The notes: generated from the letters alone by a model not told the origin. Positions 19,474 to 30,089 are shown, numbered from the stretch's first letter. The stretch is DNA of 64,000 bases from Bacteroides intestinalis DSM 17393 (GCF_000172175.1 NZ_ABJL02000008.1:3038001-3102000); one strand, 5' to 3'. Translations and numbers: made by a program.

Positions 19474-20403
19474 CTAATTAAGTGTTGTTAAATCAAGAGT
19501 AGCTACTTCTGCAGAGCGACGGGTAACGACTTTACGCAACTCATCAATATCTATTTGCCAACTACCTTTTAAATATTCTCTTATAATTTCCAATTTATCA
19601 AGGATGGCCTGCTTACCAGATTCATCTTCACCAACAACTCCGGCTGCTAATAACTTTTGCCAAGCAGCTTCTGTGCGAGTTATGTAAACAGAAAGAATTT
19701 CTGCAAAATCTTCATTTGCTTCCTTGCTAGCATATCCTGATACAAAACCGGATTTAGGAGCATCAGGATCTTTCAAGTTAATCCAGTCCGTAGCTCTATA
19801 ATTACCGGCAGAGATCAAATTGAAGTCTGTATCATAGTTTTTCTTCTGCTGCAAAATGTGGGTAAACTCATGGTGCATTGTTTGGAAAAACCAATAATTC
19901 AAGTCTGTTGTACTGCCACTCTTATCAGGGAATGGGCTATCGATATCAATATACGGATGCTCAATATCAATAACGTTCACATTATACAGTGTCACCTTTA
20001 TTCCTCCTTCGGCAGTACCCATCACAATACTACCAGTGTTAGGATAGTACGCCGGAGAACCAAACAGCTGCATCACTCGTGGACAATACATTTTGACGAA
20101 TTCATCACCGGCTACTTCCTTATAAACATCAATCCATACATATTTCATCATTTTGGCCAGAGCTATAGACTTATCATAGTCTGCAGGAATCAGGTTAAAC
20201 TCCATGTTCGATTCCTTATCATCATATCTATAATTAAAACTGATATTATAGGGCGTTACATAGTTCTTCATCAGCCAATTGTCGAATTCATTCATTTTCG
20301 GCTCTTCCGTATCAAAAATACTCTTTGAGTCAAGATCATCTTCACTGCAAGCCCCTAAGCACAAAGTGAATGTAATCAATAAAAATAGTTTTATATATTT
20401 CAT
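19474..20403 (-). CDS. putative zinc-binding metallopeptidase lipoprotein
   Basis: 309 aa with lipobox CLGAC (Cys19), so probably tethered to the outer membrane. The zinc motif HEFTH is at 178-182 (WFFQTMHHEFTHILQQKKNYD). A candidate downstream ligand region is YASKEANEDFAEILSVYITR. This is the zincin-like family commonly encoded with SusD and DUF4302 proteins. It lies 23 bp after susD-C. Presence of HExxH supports peptidase activity but the substrate is not known; some members may only bind peptides. Confidence 0.82.
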   Translation of the reverse strand: MKYIKLFLLITFTLCLGACSEDDLDSKSIFDTEEPKMNEFDNWLMKNYVTPYNISFNYRYDDKESNMEFNLIPADYDKSIALAKMMKYVWIDVYKEVAGDEFVKMYCPRVMQLFGSPAYYPNTGSIVMGTAEGGIKVTLYNVNVIDIEHPYIDIDSPFPDKSGSTTDLNYWFFQTMHHEFTHILQQKKNYDTDFNLISAGNYRATDWINLKDPDAPKSGFVSGYASKEANEDFAEILSVYITRTEAAWQKLLAAGVVGEDESGKQAILDKLEIIREYLKGSWQIDIDELRKVVTRRSAEVATLDLTTLN

Positions 20404-20426
20404 AATTATTTCATTTTTAAAGGTTA

Positions 20427-22025
20427 TTATCTTGGGTTAGCAGCCAAACCGGCATCAATAACATCCGAAGGCAACTGGATGGCACGACGCAGATCACCGA
20501 CTTTCAATATATCTGTAGCCAATCCATAACGGTTGTGCGCTACTTCTATGCCATAGCGTTTAATGTCACACCAGCGTTGTCCATCATGCATTGTCTCAAT
20601 ACGGCGCATGTGCAATACACATTGAATAAAATTCTCTTGCTCACCTGATGCTACAGTAAATCCCTGAGGGTGAAGTTCTTTTTTGATAGTACGATCACTC
20701 CCCCCATCAGCCATAGATGGTATAGGGCAATATTTAATATCATTCCAGAATTTATTGATGCTTTCACGAGTCAATGTTTGCAGAGTATGAGTCATGCCAT
20801 CATCATCAACATACGAAGAAAGGCAATTTGTAACTTGCCAACTATTTAAATCGGCAGCAGCTTCCTCATATTTCTCCAAAAATGTATAAGCCTCTGCACG
20901 ACAAAGCAATGTTTCATTTGTTGTAAATGGAACAAATACAATATGCGCAAAACCTGTGCCGGATGTTTTGTCTGTATACTCCCAGAATTCATCCAACTTC
21001 GGGAAGCGTACAGTCTGATTCGAACCATAAAGTTTTCTACCCAGAATCAAGAAACTGCTGGAACCTGAAGAACCCCATGGACCTTTGGCCCAATAAGTCT
21101 CATAAGTGGTTATTTCCCGCCCATGATTGTAACGTGGCCCACTTCCGGAACCGATTCGCCCAGCAGCTGAATATGCCGGAATAATTAAAAGGTTGCAGTT
21201 TTCACTTGCCTGCACGTAGGCATTTGTCACGTCACCTGCTCCAAGTGGAATGTAATTGGTCATTTGACGCAATGCCCTATCCGGATTGCTTCCTAATACT
21301 TGCGTTGCGTATTCCACTACCTTCTGATAGTTTGACTTATCAGGTTTTACATAGAATAAGTTAAAGCGTGTTGCAAAAGCATAAGCAGCTTTTTTATTAA
21401 AATGATATTTAGGGACAGTGTAAACATCATCACTGATATATGGCAAAGCAGCTTCTATGTCCGCATTGATTTTTTCGTAAAGTTCTGCCATGGTTCCTCT
21501 TTCATATTTCACAATTACTTGAGTTTCCGGCTTTTCAGAATAGGGAATTCCCATATCCTTATCTGCCGTTTCCGGGTTATAAGGTAAACAGAAGACATTT
21601 GCTAATACAAAGTGGGCATAAGCACGGCACATCAAAGCTTCCGCCTTTTGAGGAGCCAGACTGGCGGGATCCCCCAAATCATATATTGCCTGTATAGCTT
21701 GATTGGCAGCTGCTATGGCGCTATAATGAGTTTGCCACATGTAACGTGGATCATCATTACCATCACTCGTGATATCTGACCACAAATAGATTTCCTCTTG
21801 ATCCTTATAATTGACTGAATACTGAGGCCCGTGATCCACTACATTGTCACTACTATATTCCATCATGAGGACAGGGGTCTTGTTTGGATAAGCAGATACA
21901 AGTATAGATGTTACTTTTGCTTCCGTGTCAATTTCAGCACGGTTATCCGGCATCGTATTGAGGAAATCATCGCAGGAACCCAGCAAGAATGCAGTTCCTA
22001 TAAGCGCTATATATATATGTTTCAT
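20427..22025 (-). CDS. SusD/RagB-family lipoprotein, locus C
   Basis: 532 aa with lipobox LLGSC (Cys18) followed by DDFLNTMPDNRAEID, the standard start of SusD proteins. The TPR-like part includes ALMCRAYAHFVLANVFCLPYNPETADKDMGIPY, and the C-terminal block is CVLHMRRIETMHDGQRWCDIKRYGIEV. It lies 22 bp after susC-C. Partner of that receptor; silent in this orientation by inference. Confidence 0.95.
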   Translation of the reverse strand: MKHIYIALIGTAFLLGSCDDFLNTMPDNRAEIDTEAKVTSILVSAYPNKTPVLMMEYSSDNVVDHGPQYSVNYKDQEEIYLWSDITSDGNDDPRYMWQTHYSAIAAANQAIQAIYDLGDPASLAPQKAEALMCRAYAHFVLANVFCLPYNPETADKDMGIPYSEKPETQVIVKYERGTMAELYEKINADIEAALPYISDDVYTVPKYHFNKKAAYAFATRFNLFYVKPDKSNYQKVVEYATQVLGSNPDRALRQMTNYIPLGAGDVTNAYVQASENCNLLIIPAYSAAGRIGSGSGPRYNHGREITTYETYWAKGPWGSSGSSSFLILGRKLYGSNQTVRFPKLDEFWEYTDKTSGTGFAHIVFVPFTTNETLLCRAEAYTFLEKYEEAAADLNSWQVTNCLSSYVDDDGMTHTLQTLTRESINKFWNDIKYCPIPSMADGGSDRTIKKELHPQGFTVASGEQENFIQCVLHMRRIETMHDGQRWCDIKRYGIEVAHNRYGLATDILKVGDLRRAIQLPSDVIDAGLAANPR

Positions 22026-22047
22026 ATTTTTATTCTCTTTTTAATGG

Positions 22048-25000
22048 TTAAATTCCTAATCTCAAGGTTAGCGTAAATTGGCGTGGTACGGGGACTGCCA
22101 CACCTCCTGTATTGAAGAATTCAGGGTCTTGTCCGTTCAACGTCTTATCAGCATAAATCAAGAATAAGTTGGTTGCTTGAAGCTTAAGTGATAAGTTGTT
22201 GAATTTTAATGGTGCAATCCAGGATTTTGGAAAATCATATGATAATGAGATTTCTTTCATGCGAATGAAGTCACCTTTAGCCACACGTGCAGTAGAGCGG
22301 TTGTAAGCATTATAAGCATAACTCAAATGATTATATTCTTGATTTAAACGACGGTCCGCAATAACAGGAATATTAGTCGTATTCTCATCGCCCGACTGCG
22401 TCCAACGGTTCTTGAATTCTTTGGGCATGGCTGCCAGGTCAGAATACCAGTTTTTGAAAACCGGATCCAGACGGATAACATTATCAAATGAGTAGGTCAT
22501 GAATACATTCAGCTTAAAACCTTTATAACTAAAGGTATTTCCAAAACTACCAGTAATAGTCGGATCTGTAGGCCCTTCGTATACCAAATAGTCTTTTACG
22601 CGTGATTGGAAGTTAAGATCTGTCACAGTCAGTGTGCCACTTTCATTAATAAAAGTAGGAAGACCCTCTTCGTTCAACCCTTGGAAGTCAATAGAGAACA
22701 GAGAACGCACGGGATAACCTTTCATTGTAAAACCGGAACCAATCACCATATCCAGAATACGGGTGTTAGTTTCCAAATCCGTTACTTCATTTTTAGCTTG
22801 CGAGAAGATGAAGTCTGTATTCCATTTAAAATCCTTAGTTACAATATTGCGTGTAGACAATGTAAACTCTATGCCATGCGATTTCATACTTGCTACATTG
22901 GCATACTTCATCACTTGTCCACCAATACCCATTGTGTTAATAGCACCAATCAAGTCATAATTATCACGTTTATACCAATCAGCTGCTAAATTGATGCGAT
23001 TGTCCAGAAAACCAATCTCAGCACCGATATTGAGTTCGTGTTTCTTTTCATAAGTAAGTTCACTATTCTCAAGGTCGTCAATCTGTAAACCCGATTCTTT
23101 CACTGAAGTAAATGGGCGCCAAGGATTAAAACTACTAATCACTACCCGAGAGTTGGTTACGTTTGCCGGACCACGGTCTGCGGTCAGTGAATAAGATGCC
23201 TTTAAAGTCAGGTTTGATAATGTCGGTCGCAAATCTTCAAAGAATGCTTCTTCATGTACATTCCAGGCACCAGACACATTCCAAGTAGGCAACCAACGAG
23301 AAGAACGACTCTTACCTAACTTATTGGAACCCTCATAGCGGATAGTACCATTAACAGTGTATCGTCCTTTATATGAATAAGTACCTGTTGCGAAGAATGC
23401 CACCTCACGTGAACGGCTTTCTTCTACAGTATAATAATTTGTGTTCTCTTCATTGCCCTGCTTAAAGTACTGATAGTCATAAGAAGGGAGCATCCCCATC
23501 TCATACTGCATGCCTACACCATTAAACCATGTTTTCGTGCGATTCATAGAATTCACTTCCATACCGCCGAAAAGGTTGATAATATGATCTTCTGCAAATA
23601 CATCGTTATAATTCAATGTTCCACGGAAATCCCAACTATTCATTCCATATTTTGTTTCACGATAAAATCCACCTACCGGTAATACACTGACGGGTAGAGA
23701 ATTCACCTTGTCCGGATCGGTATACAGCCAGGGATTAGCATCACGCATGGTAGCATCATCCATTGCACGAAAAGCCCAAGCCTGGTTAGAATAATCTTTA
23801 ACATAGTGTGATTGTGTCGTTGTAGAATATTTATAAGCGCCCAGAGCAGAAGCTTCTAAATTTTTGAGTATTTTCCATTTTAATTCTCCTTGAAATTTCA
23901 TATCAACTACATTTAAGTCCATGTAGTTGTTTTCAAGTTCATGCAGAATGTTGAACGGAGCATAATTGCGGACGTAGGTTTCATTAGCGTCCAATGTGCG
24001 TGAGGTATTTAATGCATATGAGTATGGATTAATATCAAAATCGCGTGATACTTCTCCGGTTACATAATTAGGTGTTGAACCTAAAGTGCCGGGAGCTTTT
24101 TGTTTACGATACGAAGCATTTCCTATCAGGTTCAATGATAAATTGCTGTAGATATTATACAAGGCATTTACATTGGCTGTATAGCGTTGAACCGAGCTTT
24201 GTTTGGTCCATCCCGGATCGTTCATGACACTAAGTGATGTGTAATAAGAGGCTTTTTCTGTACCACTTGACATGCTGATTGCATGGTTTTGTGAAACAGA
24301 ACTATTGAACAGATAATCAAACCAATCTGTATTTCGGTACTCGGCTTGTTGCAAATAGGTATTGATTGCCTTGGTTGTATTTGGCAGACCAAATCCACCA
24401 TTTGGAGTATAGTCATTAATCAGATGATACATTTTGCCATAAACGCCACTGTCAGATGCGCGATAAACATTCGAAAAGTTTAAGTAACCGGCGTTTGCCA
24501 TCTCCTTGAATACTCCCATCTGTTCTTGTGAATTCATTATATTGAAATTGGTATAGCTGGGCTTCATTCGCATCGTAAATTCGCCGGTATAACTAATTTT
24601 GTTGGAACCGGCCTTACCTTTCTTTGTTGTCACAACGATTACACCAGCCATTGCGCGTGCACCATAGATAGAAGTGGCTGATCCATCTTTCAAAATCTGG
24701 AAGCTTTCAATATCATCCGCATTCAATCCTGAAATGGCTGAGCTAATCAGCGTAACTGCGTCACCGGATGACAAATCATCAGCACTAACCTCGGTAACAT
24801 CCTCCATAATAACCCCATCTACTACCCACAGCGGCTTAGAACTACCATAAATAGAAGTAGCTCCACGTACGCGGATTTTAGGAGCTGTACCAAATGTGCC
24901 GGAGACATTCTGAACGGATACACCAGCAGCACGACCTTCCAGCGCACGGCTTATTTCAGGCAGGCCGTCTAATTTTACGTCATCGGCAGATAATTTTGAT

Positions 25001-25164
25001 GTAGCACCAGTAAAGAGACGTTTGTCCATACGCTGCATACCAGTAACCACAACTTCCTGAAGCATTTCGCTGTCGATTTTCATCGTAACTTTTAAGCGTG
25101 GCTTGATACTTACTTCTTCTGTTTTCATACCAATGTAAGAAATTTGCAATGTCTTCGCAGAACT
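22048..25164 (-). CDS. silent 5'-truncated SusC/RagA receptor cassette, locus C
   Basis: SusC-family receptor without start, signal peptide or N-terminal half of the regulatory-like domain. The frame starts at the inversion site as SSAKTLQISYIGMKTEE, with a TAA four codons upstream. Plug motifs include PKIRVRGATSIYGSSKPLWVVDGVIMEDV and ILKDGSATSIYGARAMAGVIVVTTKKG; the barrel runs to FTLTLRLGI. Joined to the E 5' segment it would be about 1105 aa, the longest of the five. It is more divergent from E than A or B, including at the inversion site. Operon partners are susD-C, a zinc peptidase and a DUF4302 protein. Confidence 0.92.
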   Translation of the reverse strand, partial: SSAKTLQISYIGMKTEEVSIKPRLKVTMKIDSEMLQEVVVTGMQRMDKRLFTGATSKLSADDVKLDGLPEISRALEGRAAGVSVQNVSGTFGTAPKIRVRGATSIYGSSKPLWVVDGVIMEDVTEVSADDLSSGDAVTLISSAISGLNADDIESFQILKDGSATSIYGARAMAGVIVVTTKKGKAGSNKISYTGEFTMRMKPSYTNFNIMNSQEQMGVFKEMANAGYLNFSNVYRASDSGVYGKMYHLINDYTPNGGFGLPNTTKAINTYLQQAEYRNTDWFDYLFNSSVSQNHAISMSSGTEKASYYTSLSVMNDPGWTKQSSVQRYTANVNALYNIYSNLSLNLIGNASYRKQKAPGTLGSTPNYVTGEVSRDFDINPYSYALNTSRTLDANETYVRNYAPFNILHELENNYMDLNVVDMKFQGELKWKILKNLEASALGAYKYSTTTQSHYVKDYSNQAWAFRAMDDATMRDANPWLYTDPDKVNSLPVSVLPVGGFYRETKYGMNSWDFRGTLNYNDVFAEDHIINLFGGMEVNSMNRTKTWFNGVGMQYEMGMLPSYDYQYFKQGNEENTNYYTVEESRSREVAFFATGTYSYKGRYTVNGTIRYEGSNKLGKSRSSRWLPTWNVSGAWNVHEEAFFEDLRPTLSNLTLKASYSLTADRGPANVTNSRVVISSFNPWRPFTSVKESGLQIDDLENSELTYEKKHELNIGAEIGFLDNRINLAADWYKRDNYDLIGAINTMGIGGQVMKYANVASMKSHGIEFTLSTRNIVTKDFKWNTDFIFSQAKNEVTDLETNTRILDMVIGSGFTMKGYPVRSLFSIDFQGLNEEGLPTFINESGTLTVTDLNFQSRVKDYLVYEGPTDPTITGSFGNTFSYKGFKLNVFMTYSFDNVIRLDPVFKNWYSDLAAMPKEFKNRWTQSGDENTTNIPVIADRRLNQEYNHLSYAYNAYNRSTARVAKGDFIRMKEISLSYDFPKSWIAPLKFNNLSLKLQATNLFLIYADKTLNGQDPEFFNTGGVAVPVPRQFTLTLRLGI
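25130..25164 (-). repeat. DNA inversion site C
   Basis: The minus strand begins AGTTCTGCGAAGACATTGCA, matching site E over the first 14 bases and differing at four positions over the full 35. The right half of the palindrome is weakened, so recombination here may be less frequent. Confidence 0.8.
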
Positions 25165-25945
25165 TGGTGTGCGTTATATATTTGGCAAACAGTACTTTAT
25201 GCGTGTGCTTAGAACTTCTATTTTAGTAAAACAATTTGTAATACATTGATTTATAAGCATCTAAAAAACAATAAAATGCATTAGCACTTACCACAAATAT
25301 ACTGTATTGATCATTTAAACATTTTATTATCAGTGTATTATTTATCTATGGATAGCATTGATGAGCTATAAAACAAGTACTATGCGTTTAATTCAACTGA
25401 GAATGTAATTAATGATAATTTTTTCAACTGAAACTCCGCAAACTTGCCATATTAATAATGGATGCATGTTTCTGTTCGGAACATTTACTTCAGAAATGAT
25501 TTGTATAGCTAAATATGACGTTAATATATCTATATGCGCAAATTTTTGATGATAATATAGATAAAAGCGATAAATAGACTATTATTTCTATACTTATTTA
25601 TCGACCTGTAGCTGTTCAATAAAGATTCTTCTTTATGCTCATTGTGTAATATCCCTAATGAGAAAAGTGAAAAAGAAAAATAGAACAAAGTTGTCGGAAC
25701 CATACTATAACGATCAGATACATTTATATAACTCGCTATGCAAACAAGAGCTTAACTAACATTCCTCCCCTTAGGCAGTGTATTGTATAGCTTTCTCAAA
25801 GTCACATGATGGTCATTTGTTTATTTATTCTATTTGCAATAGAGAAAAATACAATTTATCACTATTAAAAATGGAAATAAAATCATATCTATTTCTATTC
25901 TTAATAGAAAACACTATATTTGTACTATAAAATACCATCGAGTTT
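25165..25945. other. intergenic region upstream of silent susC-C
   Basis: About 780 bp without a supported gene. The part around 25310-25460 resembles the region upstream of susC-D (about 33200-33360): shared blocks include TTATTATCAGTG, ATGAGCTA and TGCCATATTAATAA in the same order. The right end holds the ATPase promoter. Confidence 0.5.
25892..25922 (+). promoter_or_regulatory. promoter of the AAA ATPase gene
   Basis: TTTC (25892-25895), 19 bp, then TATATTTG (25915-25922), close to the Bacteroides -33/-7 consensus; the ATG follows 23 bp later. Confidence 0.6.
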
Positions 25946-27193
25946 ATGAAACAACTTTTAAAGGATATCATAATTGACCAAAAGTCTTTTTTGCCAAGCA
26001 AGAAAACTATAATTCGTAGTTTTTCTGAAAAATATCTGAATAATGAAGAAATTATTATTATTTCAGGGGTTCGTCGTTGTGGTAAATCTGTGTTGCTACA
26101 ACAAATACGTGACAGGCTTCCCCAAAAAGATTATTTTTTCAATTTTGATGATGACCGTTTGGGTAACTTTACCATAGAGAACTTTCAGCAATTGTATGAA
26201 GTGTTCATTGAACTATATGGAGAACAAAATTATTTCTATTTTGATGAAATACAGAATATTGCAGGATGGGAGCATTTTGCCAAGCGACTGTATAATTCAG
26301 GAAAAAAGGTTTTTATAACAGGTTCCAATGCTCGTATGCTAAGTAAGGAGTTGGGAACCTACCTGACCGGATGCTATATTGCGATCGAACTCTATCCTTT
26401 TTCATTTTCTGAATTCTTAAATTTCCGTGAACAGCAACATTTGTTGGGAGATATATCCGGCACAATTGCGCGTGGAGAAATACAATCGGCTTTTAACGAT
26501 TATTTAAAACAGGGTGGATTTCCTATTTATTTGAAGTCTGAAGATGGCATTGTTCTGAAAACACTGTATGATAACATTCTATATAAGGATGTTATGGTTC
26601 GCAACCAAATTGTAAATGAACGTGAAGTAAAAGAGTTGGTCTATTATACAGTCAGCAATATAGGGAAACCGTTAACTTATACTTCATTGGCAAAAGTGAT
26701 TGGAGTGAAAAATCCCACGACAGTAAAGAATTATCTGGAGTATATTGAGAATACATATTTACTCTTCTCTTTATCGAAAATCGATTGTTCCGTCAAAGCC
26801 CAGCTCCGTAATCCCAAAAAAGTTTATGCAATAGATAATGCCTTAGTTTCTCGCTTGGGCTTCCATTTTTCTGGTGAAGAAGGGCGCTTGTTGGAAAATA
26901 TGGTTTACATAGAATTACGTCGCCGAGGCGGAGAAATTTTTTATCATAATTCAGGAAATACCGAGTGTGATTTTGTGGTTCGTGATGGTTTTCGTGTTGT
27001 GCAGGCAATTCAGGTTTGTTACTTATTGGGCAGTTCCGACACCCGTGAGAGGGAAATCTGCGGCATTCGGGATGCTATGGATACATACCATCTTTTGGAA
27101 GGAACAATAGTCACAAATACCCATGAAGAAGAGGTGAAGTACGGAGATAAGATAATACATATTCTGCCGGCATGGAAATGGTTACATTTTTAA
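25946..27193 (+). CDS. AAA_14 / DUF4143 family ATPase
   Basis: 415 aa. Walker A is GVRRCGKS (41-48), Walker B is YFYFDEIQNI with Asp100-Glu101, and sensor-like FITGSNARML follows. The C-terminal DUF4143 part includes an endonuclease-like stretch (LENMVYIELRRRGGEIFYH...ECDFVVRDG). Such ATPases are widespread and multi-copy in Bacteroides; their cellular role is not well defined. It stands alone on the + strand between silent loci C and D with its own promoter, and would be carried along by any C-E, B-E or A-E inversion. Confidence 0.9.
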   Translation: MKQLLKDIIIDQKSFLPSKKTIIRSFSEKYLNNEEIIIISGVRRCGKSVLLQQIRDRLPQKDYFFNFDDDRLGNFTIENFQQLYEVFIELYGEQNYFYFDEIQNIAGWEHFAKRLYNSGKKVFITGSNARMLSKELGTYLTGCYIAIELYPFSFSEFLNFREQQHLLGDISGTIARGEIQSAFNDYLKQGGFPIYLKSEDGIVLKTLYDNILYKDVMVRNQIVNEREVKELVYYTVSNIGKPLTYTSLAKVIGVKNPTTVKNYLEYIENTYLLFSLSKIDCSVKAQLRNPKKVYAIDNALVSRLGFHFSGEEGRLLENMVYIELRRRGGEIFYHNSGNTECDFVVRDGFRVVQAIQVCYLLGSSDTREREICGIRDAMDTYHLLEGTIVTNTHEEEVKYGDKIIHILPAWKWLHF

Positions 27194-27507
27194 TATAGGA
27201 CGTATCTCTTTGTGTAAGAGAGGTTGAATTCTGGTTATAACAGTCGATAATATTTACACAAGGTTATGATATGCAAACTTAGTAAATACGGTAAAAGTTT
27301 CAATTACAATTGATGTTTTTATCGTATTTAGCTTTCTGATATCCTCTGATTTTGATCACTTTTCTATTGTTCATCCTCCGATTTTGTATGATTTACTCCC
27401 AAAGCATCCTCCGAATATGTTTTTATGTTGTCTTTGTATTTAGATTGAAAGCCTTCTCTAAAGTTAGCAAAGTATGTTATAATGAGATGAACTAAAGAAT
27501 AACCAGT

Positions 27508-27608
27508 ATGATACAAAAAAATATTAGCAAAATAGCAGAAATGGAAAGACAGTGAATACCAAACCGCTTATCCCCCGAGGGGCACGACAAGTGGGAAAAA
27601 CAAAAAGG
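27508..27608 (+). pseudogene. relic of a second AAA_14 ATPase gene
   Basis: An ATG at 27508 opens MIQKNISKIAEMERQ and stops at TGA (27553-27555). In another frame from 27561 the sequence reads KPLIPRGARQVGKTKRAP, the N-terminal Walker A region typical of AAA_14 ATPases (RGARQVGKT). Together they look like the first ~35 codons of such a gene, with a frameshift and loss of the rest. Confidence 0.6.
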
Positions 27609-27629
27609 GCACCTATAAAAAAGCGCCCT
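27601..27629 (-). terminator. possible terminator of locus D
   Basis: The minus strand has a short stem AGGGC / GCCCT followed by TTTTTG TTTTT, 59 bp after the lipoprotein stop. The stem is short, so confidence is limited. It overlaps the ATPase relic. Confidence 0.4.
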
Positions 27630-27687
27630 CTTGCTAACTGTTTTTCTATTAGATATGCGAATATCTATTAGTGATTTATCCTTTAAT

Positions 27688-28494
27688 TTATTCAGGTAAT
27701 TCCAATGTTTCTGTAAAGCCACTGTATAAAATTCCATATCCTCCTTCTACAGCAACAGCTCCACGCATTGCAAATAGCAACTTATTACCTTGACGTTGCA
27801 TGTCAGTAGGAGTAAAATACACCATCCCATAAGTAGCATGTTTATATCCGGTAGCTTGTAAGTCCCAATTCATCAGAGTTTGGCCGTCTTCACTCAATGT
27901 AAATACCATGGGATAACCTTCTGTTATACAATCCGGCAACTTGTATATATTACCTTCTTTAGCTTTCAATATAGGCTGTTCCCATGACTGACCGAAAAGC
28001 TCTGAAGTATATATTCCGGTTCCGTAATCCTCCCATGTTAACTTTCTCTGAGCGGTCACTGTTATCTTTCCGGACTTGGAGGGTGACAATGCATTCTTGT
28101 CATCTATGGTCAGTGTAATTTCATATTTGCCGGTAGCGCTCAAGTCATCTATAGATCCAAAAGCTAATTCCACGTACCCCACTGCTTCGCCTTTTGCAAA
28201 AGCTATATTGGAACTTTTCAAGGTGAACACACCTTCTTCTACCGTAGCTTCATCCATGCTAATGCCGACTGAAGCCTCTACAACTGTATTTCCACGATAT
28301 ACGGGAACCCGGATGACGCCATTGTTTTCAGCATCCACTTCCACATTCATTTGAGTAGATGCAAAAGCTGCCTCAACTCCGTTTACGCCATATTTCTTAC
28401 CTTCCGCATCTGTATCGCAGGAGGTAAAAGCTGCTAAACAGAACAATATAGCAGCATATTTCTTTATTGTATATAGTTTCATATTTTCCTTCAT
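27688..28494 (-). CDS. Calx-beta-like surface lipoprotein, locus D
   Basis: 268 aa. The likely start is Met5 (28482), giving a lipoprotein signal ending AAFTSC. Residues about 30-140 look like a Calx-beta or similar immunoglobulin-like fold (VIRVPVYRGNTVVEASVGISMDEATVEEGVF ... GKYEITLTIDD). The remainder begins LTWEDYGTGIYTSELFG and is related to lipoproteins next to SusD elsewhere. It lies 16 bp after susD-D and is the last gene of locus D; no peptidase follows, unlike the other four loci. Confidence 0.75.
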   Translation of the reverse strand: MKENMKLYTIKKYAAILFCLAAFTSCDTDAEGKKYGVNGVEAAFASTQMNVEVDAENNGVIRVPVYRGNTVVEASVGISMDEATVEEGVFTLKSSNIAFAKGEAVGYVELAFGSIDDLSATGKYEITLTIDDKNALSPSKSGKITVTAQRKLTWEDYGTGIYTSELFGQSWEQPILKAKEGNIYKLPDCITEGYPMVFTLSEDGQTLMNWDLQATGYKHATYGMVYFTPTDMQRQGNKLLFAMRGAVAVEGGYGILYSGFTETLELPE

Positions 28495-28510
28495 TATGTA
28501 GGTTTATAAA

Positions 28511-30067
28511 TTATTGAACTATAGGATTCTGATCCGCAGAGGTAATATTTTCATTACCGTCAATTTCAGATTGCGGCAGAGGAAGGATAAATAATGGAGA
28601 AGCGGCATTAGTGTTCTTTGTCGTTACCTTCTCTGTATGGTTAGAACCTTCATAATTACGATTATATCCCAAACCTAAACGTTGCATATCGAAGATACGC
28701 CCCACTTCACCCCAAAGTTCAACACGACGTTGGAATAAAATTTCATCCATTAATGTTGCCAAAGGAGCATTAGTGTCAGAGTTATAAGTATTGGCATCTG
28801 TACGGGCTGCCAAACGTTCTTCAAACTTACTGTCTCTTGCGTTTCCTAAAGCTTTTATTGTGGTACGGGCAGTACTATATTCTTTCTGATGACATTCGGC
28901 TTCAGCCTTGATTAATATCATCTCTTCTGCTCTCATAAGCAAGTAATCGCCTGTACGGGTCGTGTAGTCTGCCATCTTAAATTTAATTTGACAGTAGCTC
29001 GTATAAGATGAAGCTGCCTTCTCTTCATCAGAAGGAATGGCTCCACGGAACCACGCTGTTTTACGCTCATCTGTGTCAGAAATCAGTTTATACAACCCAG
29101 TGCTTATACATTGGCGTGCTTTAGAAGCATACATACCCGGTGCGTCAGCATCCATATGCGAGAAGAAGCTTGCAAAACCGCTGGACTGATCGGCTATAAT
29201 TTCCATTCCCCACAAAACATCTGCTGTTTTTACACTATTGTTCCCGCCCAATTCGGCTATAGTAGCAACTTTCAATGAAGGTTTCTTCAAGGCTTCGGCA
29301 GCTGCCGAAGCAGCACCTGCATAGTCATGCTGAGTAAGACAAATACGGGCTTTAATTCCATTAGCCACATAGTAATCTATATGAGATACATGTGACTGCA
29401 CTTTATTACCGATACTTCCTAACAGATCAATAGCTTTTTCTATATCAGAATTGATTTGAGTATAAACTCCCTGAACGGTTCCACGAGGACTTCCCTCCGA
29501 ACCGGCAACCGTTGCTCCTGTATATAAAGGTACACCGGGCGCATCCTCATGTCCCTTATATGTTTGTTGGTACAATTGTATCAGATAGTAATACGCAAAA
29601 GCACGCATTGCATAGGCCTGTCCTACAACGCTGTTCTTAAGTTCCGGATCACCTCCCATTGTGTTTTCTGAGGCAATGATATAATTTACGTTACTAACGA
29701 TAGTATAATAGAAGTTCCAAATAGAATAAGGACGTCCTGCTTTATTTGAGTAATCGCCATGAACATTCAAACGATAATCTTCATAAAACCAGCCTTGTCC
29801 CTGCTCTTTCATTAAATGATCTTCAGCCATCAGATCTCCAAGCAGCTGGATAGCTGTCTGTCCACAATTTTCCGAGCCCCAGTTTGAACTCCATCCTGCT
29901 ACATATAACATACGGTATATACCATTTATAGCAGTTTCCGCGCTACTTGCATCTGCAAATATCGTAGAACCTGATACCTTGTCAGTCGGTTCCGTATTCA
30001 ATTCATCGGCGCATGAGCTGAATGCAAGAAGGCCGATTAAAGAAAATATATATAATACTTTTTTCAT
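28511..30067 (-). CDS. SusD/RagB-family lipoprotein, locus D
   Basis: 518 aa with lipobox AFSSC (Cys19), then ADELNTEPTDKVSGSTIFAD. SusD blocks: AYAMRAFAYYYLIQLYQQTYKGHEDAPGVPLY, LMRAEEMILIKAEAECH, ILFQRRVELWGEVGRIFDMQRLGLGYNRN, and a C-terminal FILPLPQSEIDGNENI. It is closest in layout to susD-A. It starts 22 bp after susC-D and pairs with it; silent in the current orientation by inference. Confidence 0.95.
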   Translation of the reverse strand: MKKVLYIFSLIGLLAFSSCADELNTEPTDKVSGSTIFADASSAETAINGIYRMLYVAGWSSNWGSENCGQTAIQLLGDLMAEDHLMKEQGQGWFYEDYRLNVHGDYSNKAGRPYSIWNFYYTIVSNVNYIIASENTMGGDPELKNSVVGQAYAMRAFAYYYLIQLYQQTYKGHEDAPGVPLYTGATVAGSEGSPRGTVQGVYTQINSDIEKAIDLLGSIGNKVQSHVSHIDYYVANGIKARICLTQHDYAGAASAAAEALKKPSLKVATIAELGGNNSVKTADVLWGMEIIADQSSGFASFFSHMDADAPGMYASKARQCISTGLYKLISDTDERKTAWFRGAIPSDEEKAASSYTSYCQIKFKMADYTTRTGDYLLMRAEEMILIKAEAECHQKEYSTARTTIKALGNARDSKFEERLAARTDANTYNSDTNAPLATLMDEILFQRRVELWGEVGRIFDMQRLGLGYNRNYEGSNHTEKVTTKNTNAASPLFILPLPQSEIDGNENITSADQNPIVQ

Positions 30068-30089
30068 CTTTTATATTATTTAATCAGGT

